Shown: one piece after another, positions 1 to 5,343 of the stretch
How positions within the stretch are numbered: the stretch's first letter is position 1
Layout: each line of letters starts with the position of its first letter
NCBI GenBank assembly: GCA_022736535.1
Contig: DZCT01000151.1
Coordinates: 1-10,752 of the forward strand
Length of the DNA: 10,752 nucleotides
From: Desulfatirhabdium butyrativorans
GTDB taxonomy: Bacteria; Desulfobacterota; Desulfobacteria; Desulfobacterales; JAIFKL01
Direction of reading: 5' to 3'
The notes under the pieces: model-generated
Told to the model about the DNA's origin: nothing
Database searches by the model: none
Seen by the model: only the letters and a program-made list of their open reading frames with translations
Program-made: the position numbers and the translations under genes

Positions 1-245
1 TTAATAATTTCACCCGCTGTTAGAATATCAACATAGATAGGGCGATTGATTTCACGCATAGAGCTTTTAAGACTGGAGCCGTATTCAAACATTGCCTGAG
101 TGAGTCCGACCTGATACGATCCCTCCGCAAACGCATTCCGACAAAAAAACGATGCAGAAAGCATCAGCAGCAGGCACAGAATGCCCGCCAGTTCTCCGAG
201 CCTGCAAACAAACCCTCTGATTTGATTTGATTTGTTGTGATTCAT
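1..245 (-). CDS. Secreted protein of unknown function, N-terminal part (runs off window)
   Basis: Only the first 81 codons are present; the frame is still open at base 1. The ATG at 245-243 follows a good ribosome site (AAGGAG, 7 nt spacer), which fixes the start. Residues 1-20 form a basic n-region, about 21-36 are hydrophobic (ILCLLLMLSASFF), and NAFA|EG gives a probable signal-peptidase I cleavage after residue 40. The mature part begins EGSYQVGLTQAMFEYGSSLK and continues with IYVDILTAGE, which reads like the start of an extracellular beta-rich domain. I do not recognise the family. A strong promoter lies about 110 bp upstream (359-387). A GEMM-I riboswitch (678-777) on the same strand lies further upstream and may control it. 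Secretion is well supported; function is unknown. Confidence 0.75.
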   Translation of the reverse strand, partial: MNHNKSNQIRGFVCRLGELAGILCLLLMLSASFFCRNAFAEGSYQVGLTQAMFEYGSSLKSSMREINRPIYVDILTAGEII

Positions 246-358
246 GTCGCTTCTCCTTGAATTGTCTGTAAGATTTTTGGAACACGAAAAAGTGAAACAT
301 ACTGCATTATCTGTTTCTTTTTGCGCTTTTCCGATTTTCTGTGTACTTCATCTTTATC

Positions 359-387
359 AGAATAAACTTTAATTTTATTATAGTCAA
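359..387 (-). promoter_or_regulatory. Sigma-70-type promoter for the secreted-protein gene
   Basis: On the minus strand TTGACT (387-382) and TATTCT (364-359) are separated by exactly 17 bp of AT-rich DNA. The -35 matches consensus at 5 of 6 positions and the -10 at 4 of 6. Transcription would start near 352, giving a leader of about 107 nt before the ATG at 245. This would allow riboswitch-independent expression. Confidence 0.6.
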
Positions 388-394
388 TAATGGA

Positions 395-430
395 AAAATG
401 GTGGGGAAAATGGTGGGGAAAACCCACCAT
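395..430. repeat. Tandem 12-bp repeat ending in a perfect hairpin
   Basis: AAAATGGTGGGG occurs twice in tandem (395-406 and 407-418). The second copy then forms a perfect 8-bp hairpin: ATGGTGGG (410-417), loop GAAAA, CCCACCAT (423-430). Read on the minus strand the hairpin is followed by TTTCCCCACC, which is not a convincing U-tract. It could pause or weakly terminate transcripts arriving from the riboswitch. It lies just upstream of the promoter at 359-387. Confidence 0.5.
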
Positions 431-448
431 TATAAATATAGTTATGCA

Positions 449-547
449 AATTTTGCTTTTTTGCCACAGACGCACACAGACACACGCAGACAGATAGCTG
501 AAACCGGAATACGGCATCCATGCAGAAAAATATGCCGCAAAAAATCG
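449..547. repeat. 99-bp direct repeat, copy 1
   Basis: The stretch matches 571-669 almost base for base (period 122 bp). It contains the block GCCACAGACGCACACAGAC, a common block GATAGCTGAAACCGG and ATGCCGCAAAAAA. The few differences cluster at the ACACGC/TGACAC position near 482-487. It is non-coding: apparent open frames through it carry no domain and repeat themselves because the DNA does. Confidence 0.85.
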
Positions 548-570
548 AAATTGGATTACTATACTGATCC

Positions 571-669
571 AATTTTGTTTTTTTGCCACAGACGCACACA
601 GACTGACACAGACAGATAGCTGAAACCGGAATACGGCATCCATGCAGAAAAATATGCCGCAAAAAACCG
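571..669. repeat. 99-bp direct repeat, copy 2
   Basis: This is the second copy of the repeat at 449-547. Its right end (AAAAAA at 661-666 plus CCG) coincides with the U-tract and the first stem bases of the riboswitch terminator, so the duplicated unit stops exactly at the expression platform. The 23 bp between the copies contain TTGGAT (551-556) facing ATCCAA (567-572), a small inverted repeat. Confidence 0.85.
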
Positions 670-698
670 AGTCGCCTTCATAACATAAGGCAACCCGG
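661..698 (-). terminator. Intrinsic terminator of the GEMM-I riboswitch (expression platform)
   Basis: Minus-strand RNA has CCGGGUUGCCUU (698-687), an 8-nt loop and AAGGCGACUCGG (678-667). All 12 positions pair, two of them as G-U wobbles, and UUUUUU follows (666-661). The 5' arm is also the 3' strand of the aptamer, so aptamer and terminator cannot form together. The expected logic is that ligand binding blocks the terminator and allows read-through (ON switch). Confidence 0.85.
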
Positions 699-777
699 CT
701 ATCTTTATTATTTTTAAGACCCGTGGCTTTCCGTCCCCACCTCACGATGAGTTTGGCTTTGTCGTTTATAACAATGA
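678..777 (-). promoter_or_regulatory. GEMM-I cyclic-dinucleotide riboswitch aptamer (cyclic-di-GMP-I class)
   Basis: Read on the minus strand the RNA has the GEMM-I landmarks in order. P1 pairs UCAU/AUAA (777-774, 769-766) with UUAU/AUGA (688-685, 681-678). CGACAAAGCCAAAC (764-751) is the 5' junction. P2 pairs CUCAUC (751-746) with GGUGGG (741-736) around a GUGA (GNRA) loop. GACGGAAAGCC (735-725) is the conserved core. P3 pairs UCUU (719-716) with AAGA (705-702), followed by UAGCCGGGUUGCC, the receptor and ligand-pairing strand. The layout resembles Geobacter members. By eye, G757 falls at the ligand-discriminating position (G for c-di-GMP, A for cGAMP), which favours c-di-GMP. A one-base shift in that alignment would place C there, so the ligand is not certain. 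Confidence 0.88.
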
Positions 778-793
778 TTAATTATTACGGATA

Positions 794-822
794 AGAATAA
801 CAGATTAAATGTGCTTACGCAA
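794..822 (-). promoter_or_regulatory. Extended -10 promoter of the riboswitch transcript
   Basis: TTGCGT (822-817) and TATTCT (799-794) on the minus strand are 17 bp apart. TGT directly before the -10 makes it an extended -10 (TGn). The start would fall near 787, ten bases before the aptamer P1 strand. The -35 is weak (3 of 6). Confidence 0.5.
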
Positions 823-904
823 GCCTTTTTGAGCAGAATTTATAAGATTTTTGAACCGGATTGACAAGATTTTCAGAATTTAAAAGATTAACAGCATGTT
901 GAAA

Positions 905-981
<77 letters not shown>

Positions 982-1003
982 ATATCAGCATTTAATGCGA
1001 GCC

Positions 1004-1032
1004 TTAATATCACAGATTTTTTGCCAAGTCCA
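1004..1032 (-). promoter_or_regulatory. Extended -10 promoter of tRNA-Arg
   Basis: Minus-strand TGGACT (1032-1027, 4 of 6 to TTGACA), a 17-bp spacer and TATTAA (1009-1004) preceded by TGA, an extended -10. The discriminator after the -10 is GC-rich (GGCTCGC), as is typical of stable-RNA promoters. The predicted start near 997 leaves a leader of about 16 nt before the tRNA. Confidence 0.55.
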
Positions 1033-1067
1033 GAAAAAAAACATAAAAAAATAATCCCGGCAAAAAT

Positions 1068-2804
1068 TCAGCGCAGAAAAAGCGACCAGCAGACCGTAAT
1101 GATCCCGGACAGCACAAAATGGCTTTCCACCAGAAATTCCAGCCGCACGCCCGGCATCATATACCCTTTTTTATGCGCGGCAAGCACAAGAAACAGAAAA
1201 GCCGGACATATTGTCAGAAAAAAACTGAGATCAGATGTGATATGGAACGCGCCTGCCAGAACCAAAAGCACAATAACGCCTGCCAGCAGCGATTTCAGCA
1301 AGGACATGGTGCGGTTTTCGCCCAGCAGAATGGGAATCGTTCCCTTGCCCACAATGCGGTCGCCCTGCATATCGAGAATGTCGAAAAATGCGGTTCTGAC
1401 AAAAGCCATGCTCACAGACCATACAAACACCACGCCTGTGCTGAGATCAAATTTGCCGCAGACCGACAGGGGCGGAAACACCGCCGTCACAATGCCCCAC
1501 GCGCAGGCAATGAGAATGCTTTTTGATCCGGGAATGTCTCTGATGCGCCGGTATCTGCTTTTGCCTAAGCACTCAGGTATCAGTTTCAGATTGTAGGAAA
1601 GCCCCATCAGGCTCATCATGAGCAGGATTGAAAAAGGCAGACGCCCCATTGTAAATGCTTTTATCAGACCTGCCGCGCCGGCAAACAAAGCCAATCCTGC
1701 CAGCAGCCTTTTATATTTATCATAAAAATTGGCTCGCTCCGGATCATTGTAGTGATCTGCCTCCGCGCCGGTCAGGTTGTTGAAGATGTGCATGGAAAGC
1801 ACATAAAGCATTGATATAAAAACATAAGAATAATAATTCGGGATACTGAGCAGCTTGCTGCACGCATAGCACAGACAGCCCGCGCCTAAAGACACATAGA
1901 TGTTGGTCAGCAAAAGAGTCCGCTGAATCGAAAAAAATGCCCGGCGCCACCGCGCCGGTCTTGCGGTCAGGGGGAGCATCTCAACGGTTCTGTAAATGCC
2001 TTTGATGACCCAGTTCGGCGTGGACGCGCCCGCGGTGATGCCGATACAGCGTACTGAGGAAAGGGCTTTGAGATCAAGTTCGTCTTCGGTTTCAACATGA
2101 TACGTGGGTTTTCCTGAGAGCCGCGCCATTTCCGCAAGGCGCTGGGTATTGCCGCTGTTGCGTCCGCCCGCGATGATGACGGCATCCACAGCATCTGCAA
2201 GCCGTTTGACTTCTTCCTGACGCTTTTCCGTTGAATCGCATATCGTGTTGAAAATTTTGTAATGCGGGAATTTCTCCGAGACTTTTTTTCTGACCGCTTC
2301 AAAAAAGAGCGTGTTCTGCGTGGTCTGGGCGACAATAATCGCTTTCTCAAAAGCCGGAAGCGATTCCAACTCTTGGGAATTTCCCACGACACAGCCTTTT
2401 TCGCCGGCATAGCCCAGCAGTCCGACCACTTCCGGGTGTTCCCTGTCTCCGATGATAACGGCGTTGTAGCCTTCTTTTGTATGTTTTTCAATGATGGTCT
2501 GAACTTTGATGACTCGCGGGCAGGTGGCGTCAATCACGGAAAATCCCGCTTCTCTGAGCCGGTCTTTTGCCCAGGGCGGCACGCCGTGCGCCCGGATCAG
2601 CACGGTGCCCTGTCCTTTTTCCGGTATCTCATTGATAACAAAAATGCCTTTTTCTTCCAAAAGCTTCAGCACTTGGGGATTGTGTATCAATGGTCCGTAA
2701 GTGCATATCGGTTTTTCATGCCTGGCGGGCGCATTCAGCACCATTTCAACGGCTCTGCGGACGCCCATGCAGAAGCCTGCTGTTTTTGCGATGAGTATTT
2801 TCAT
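1068..2804 (-). CDS. ispH: IspH (HMBPP reductase) fused to a UbiA-family prenyltransferase
   Basis: The protein has 578 residues in two parts. Residues 1-280 are a full-length IspH (LytB), the [4Fe-4S] enzyme that reduces HMBPP to IPP and DMAPP in the MEP pathway. The three cluster cysteines are C12 (AGFCMGV), C95 (DATCP) and C189 (TICDST). Active-site residues visible are H41 (LIHNPQV), H73 (RAHGVPP), H123 and E125 (EHPEV), SGNT 217-220 and S261. After a basic linker (ARPARWRR, 281-288), residues 289-578 form a multi-spanning membrane domain with UbiA signatures: a first motif around D350xxxD354 and a canonical second motif D475xxD478xxxD482 followed by GKGTIPILLGE. In the first motif the Asn expected four residues before D350 is Gly346. 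UbiA enzymes transfer polyprenyl groups in quinone, heme or lipid synthesis; the acceptor here is unknown. Start: ATG 2804 behind AAGG. The frame is unbroken through the junction. Confidence 0.93.
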   Translation of the reverse strand: MKILIAKTAGFCMGVRRAVEMVLNAPARHEKPICTYGPLIHNPQVLKLLEEKGIFVINEIPEKGQGTVLIRAHGVPPWAKDRLREAGFSVIDATCPRVIKVQTIIEKHTKEGYNAVIIGDREHPEVVGLLGYAGEKGCVVGNSQELESLPAFEKAIIVAQTTQNTLFFEAVRKKVSEKFPHYKIFNTICDSTEKRQEEVKRLADAVDAVIIAGGRNSGNTQRLAEMARLSGKPTYHVETEDELDLKALSSVRCIGITAGASTPNWVIKGIYRTVEMLPLTARPARWRRAFFSIQRTLLLTNIYVSLGAGCLCYACSKLLSIPNYYSYVFISMLYVLSMHIFNNLTGAEADHYNDPERANFYDKYKRLLAGLALFAGAAGLIKAFTMGRLPFSILLMMSLMGLSYNLKLIPECLGKSRYRRIRDIPGSKSILIACAWGIVTAVFPPLSVCGKFDLSTGVVFVWSVSMAFVRTAFFDILDMQGDRIVGKGTIPILLGENRTMSLLKSLLAGVIVLLVLAGAFHITSDLSFFLTICPAFLFLVLAAHKKGYMMPGVRLEFLVESHFVLSGIITVCWSLFLR

Positions 2805-2820
2805 TTGAGTGCCTTAAAAA

Positions 2821-3070
2821 ACGGTAGGGCGGGCCAGGCTGAAAATAGACCCCTCCGCCGGTCTGAAAATGTGTTTTGCAGACGGCGTGCCATTAAGTTA
2901 AGCCGGAATCCCCCCTTGAGGGGGGCAGGGGGGGTGTCTGCGGGGCGCCCGCGGATGTTTCGGAGAAATCTTTCCCGCGCCGGAAACACCCCCCTGCCCC
3001 CCTCAAGGGGGGATTTTCGGGGGGCATACCATCCTTAACTTAATGGCATTAGTATCCCCCGCCCTACCGT
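2821..3070. repeat. Nested palindromic (MITE-like) element
   Basis: Three layers of inverted repeat fill the gap between the S41 gene and ispH. The outer layer is ACGGTAGGGCGGG (2821-2833) and its exact complement CCCGCCCTACCGT (3058-3070). The middle layer is TGCCATTAAGTTAAG (2888-2902) and CTTAACTTAATGGCA (3034-3048), 15 bp and perfect. The core is a G/C-rich arm at 2910-2937 facing 2986-3012; the arms are complementary except for one extra C, and each contains its own CCCCCC..GGGGGG hairpin. No transposase is encoded. The outer and middle sequences recur at 9888-10115 with a different core. It probably also hinders transcription through the gap. Confidence 0.75.
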
Positions 3071-3078
3071 CCATGTTT

Positions 3079-5181
3079 TCAAAACGCCCCGATTTCTCCT
3101 CTGAAACCGTGCAGTTTTATTTTTTTCTTTGCTTTGGCGGATTTCTCCGCCCGATATGAGATATTGGAACAGCCGCCGTATCTGAGATAATGCAGCGCGG
3201 CTTTGAGCGAGGCTTCTTCTTTATCTCCCAAAGTCCGGCTCAGGTCGTCTTGAGCATAGCACGCGGGCGAAAAGCCGTCAAAGTAGTCGCCTTCTCCCCG
3301 GGCGTTGACGGACTTGAAGACAATGGGCAGAAAAATCCTGCCGCAAAATTCCCAGGAAAATGCGTATCCCACCGGTTTGCCGTGCGTGGTGTCTCCCACC
3401 AGAATGACATCCATAAAAGGTTTCAGACCGTTAATGAGCAATTCGCCGGAAGATGCGGTCTCGCCGGTGGTGATAAACACGATTCGGTTTAAATTCAGTG
3501 CATTTTTGTTCGCCGCTTTTTTGAAGTACGCAATTTCATTCCAATCTTGGTAGTTATTGTTGTAGAGATATTTTGCAAATATGTTGCCCTCAAGACGGTC
3601 TCCGGCAATGAGATTCGCGAGATATTCCGCAACCGAAGTGCTTCCTCCCGGATTGTATCTTATGTCTAAGATCAGTTCGTCAATGCCTTTCCATGAGAAA
3701 TAAGCAAATACGGCATCCAATTCTTTCAGCGCATCGCTTAAAAATTCATTAAAGACAACATAGCCGATTTTCAAGCCGTCCTGTTCGATCACATCATAAT
3801 GCAAAATCGTCTGTATTTCCACCAAATCTTTTTTGATACTCAGCCGCTGTGTCTGATGTTGCGAATCTTCAATTTTCAGGTCAACCACATCGCCGATTCT
3901 GCCTTTGTAAAACACTGCATCCCAAAGGTCCCGGGCTTCGATTTCATAAACGGTTTTAGCATTTATTTCAATAACTTTATCATTTCGTTTCAGACCTGCC
4001 TGTTCCGCGGGAGAATTTTTATAGACAAATGTGATTCGGCAGTCGCCATAAACGTCATAGTCAAGCCCGAAGCCCAGCCCGAAGTAGTTGCCGCCGATGG
4101 TGTAAAGATCGTATTCCTCTTTTGAGACAATATAGCTCCATCTGTCCCGTTCATATTTTATCTTCTCCAATAAGACATCCGGCGAAGCGTAAATAGAGGT
4201 GTCTGTTTCCGGCACCTTGTCGTTCCACAGGTAGGCATATTTCATTGTCTCATAGAGATATTCATTCTGTTTTTCCACAGCACAGTCCGCGTCCGCCCAC
4301 GAGGCATACCAGCAGGCATACTCATGGCGGACATAGCGGTTGTGCGTGACCGTCGTGCCTTTCTGCTTGTAGAAAACATCGTCGGAGTAAATCGAAGTCA
4401 CTTCATTGGAGAAATTGGAATACACTTCTATATCCGGCACCGAGACATGAAAAAAATTCACGTCAATTCTGCCGCCCGCGTCAAACCAGACTTTCACAAA
4501 CAATTCGGGATTGCTCACGCTTCCCCACGAGACTGTATGCGGGTCAGCGTAAAAATATCCCCATATTACTTTATGTTTTCCTTCCGGCGTGCCTCTGCCG
4601 CCTTCGCACCAGACCGCTTCTGTCGCGCCTTTTTCAACTGTATTGATGATGGCGGCAATTTTAAGGTCGTCCATGAGGTAGTATCCCGAAGGTTTGCCTC
4701 CTGCCCAGTATCCCGGCGCCGGATTGCCGTCCTCGCTGTTTTCATCGCTGTAACTGCTGCCGTTTTCATAATAATGCCGGATATATCTGCGGGAAGTCGT
4801 CGTCGTTCCGTGTTGGTCGGCGATGCCGTTATATGGGTAGTCAGAATACACTTCTATGTCCGGCACGGAAACATGGAAAAAATTTACGTCAATCCGCCCG
4901 TTTTCGTCAAACCAGACTTTGACGAAAACATCGGGATTCTGGGTATTTCCCCAGCTTATCTCATTGGGGTCGGCGTAGAAATATCCCCAGATCACACGAT
5001 TGGCTCCGAGTGTATCTTCGCCGCCTTTTTTCCATACGCCTTCAATCTGCCCTTTTTCTGCGGTATGAATAACGGCTCTGATCCATAAATCAGATGTCAG
5101 AAAATTGCCTTCCGCAAAGACGTTTCCGCAAAGCATAAAACAGATTGTAAAGCTTATCAAACATCTCGTGATCTTAGACAT
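3079..5181 (-). CDS. Secreted S41-family (C-terminal processing type) peptidase, paralog A
   Basis: With the chosen start (ATG 5181, behind AGGAG) the protein has 700 residues. A further in-frame ATG at 5259 would only add a translated DNA repeat. Residues 1-23 are a signal peptide ending NVFA|EGN. Two copies of a ~110-residue module follow (about 28-141 and 170-289), each with VIWGYFYADP, SWG, NP(D/E)(V/L)FVKVWFD and GRIDVNFFHVSVPDIEVYS, ending in an RY(I/V)RH segment. Then come a helical region (about 301-364), a PDZ-like domain (about 365-439, NSPAEQAGLKRNDKVIEIN) and the S41 core (456-664). The Ser/Lys dyad is S577 (GETASSGE) and K602 (HGKPVG), spaced by 25 as in CtpA/Prc. The C-terminal GEGDYFDGFSP...LGDKEEASLKAALHYL block is shared with paralog B. 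The enzyme should act outside the cytoplasmic membrane; its substrate is unknown. Confidence 0.92.
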   Translation of the reverse strand: MSKITRCLISFTICFMLCGNVFAEGNFLTSDLWIRAVIHTAEKGQIEGVWKKGGEDTLGANRVIWGYFYADPNEISWGNTQNPDVFVKVWFDENGRIDVNFFHVSVPDIEVYSDYPYNGIADQHGTTTTSRRYIRHYYENGSSYSDENSEDGNPAPGYWAGGKPSGYYLMDDLKIAAIINTVEKGATEAVWCEGGRGTPEGKHKVIWGYFYADPHTVSWGSVSNPELFVKVWFDAGGRIDVNFFHVSVPDIEVYSNFSNEVTSIYSDDVFYKQKGTTVTHNRYVRHEYACWYASWADADCAVEKQNEYLYETMKYAYLWNDKVPETDTSIYASPDVLLEKIKYERDRWSYIVSKEEYDLYTIGGNYFGLGFGLDYDVYGDCRITFVYKNSPAEQAGLKRNDKVIEINAKTVYEIEARDLWDAVFYKGRIGDVVDLKIEDSQHQTQRLSIKKDLVEIQTILHYDVIEQDGLKIGYVVFNEFLSDALKELDAVFAYFSWKGIDELILDIRYNPGGSTSVAEYLANLIAGDRLEGNIFAKYLYNNNYQDWNEIAYFKKAANKNALNLNRIVFITTGETASSGELLINGLKPFMDVILVGDTTHGKPVGYAFSWEFCGRIFLPIVFKSVNARGEGDYFDGFSPACYAQDDLSRTLGDKEEASLKAALHYLRYGGCSNISYRAEKSAKAKKKIKLHGFRGEIGAF

Positions 5182-5196
5182 ATTGTCTCCTATATA

Positions 5197-5340
5197 GAGG
5201 TTCGGGGTCAGAGGTTCGGGGTCAGGGGTGAACTCCCCGAACCTCGAACCCCGAACCATCTCAGGGTTCGAGGTCAGGGGTCAGAGGTGCGGGGTCAGGG
5301 GTGAACTCCCCGAACCTCTCACCCCGAACCTCGAACCCCG
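5197..5340. repeat. Duplicated inverted-repeat block between the two S41 genes
   Basis: Two variant copies (about 5199-5257 and 5264-5339) share GGGGTCAGGGGTGAACTCCC and the following CGAACCTC. Each carries a hairpin, for example GGTTCGGGG facing CCCCGAACC in copy 1, and is built from permutations of GAGGTTCGGGGTC. The block fills almost the whole 162-bp gap between paralog B's stop and paralog A's start. The transcript would fold strongly here, which could separate expression of the two genes. Confidence 0.75.
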
Positions 5341-5343
5341 CTT

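Noticed and set aside
449..669. Possible CRISPR array
   Set aside because: Only two long 99-bp copies with a 23-bp gap, no 25-40-bp repeat periodicity and no cas genes nearby.
242..745. 167-codon minus-strand open frame across the leader region
   Set aside because: It runs through the riboswitch aptamer, its terminator and both 99-bp repeats, and its protein repeats itself only because the DNA does. No ribosome site or domain.
2262..3038. 258-codon plus-strand open frame
   Set aside because: It is antisense to the IspH domain with its conserved residues intact on the other strand, and it ends inside the palindromic element.
2888..3048. Insertion sequence with transposase
   Set aside because: Only about 130 bp lie between the inner ends and no transposase-like frame exists; a non-autonomous element fits better.
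5182..5259. Upstream start for S41 paralog A adding 26 residues
   Set aside because: The extra residues (MVRGSRFGEFTPDPEPLTPN) are translated from the intergenic repeat, and the ATG at 5181 has a proper ribosome site and begins the signal peptide.
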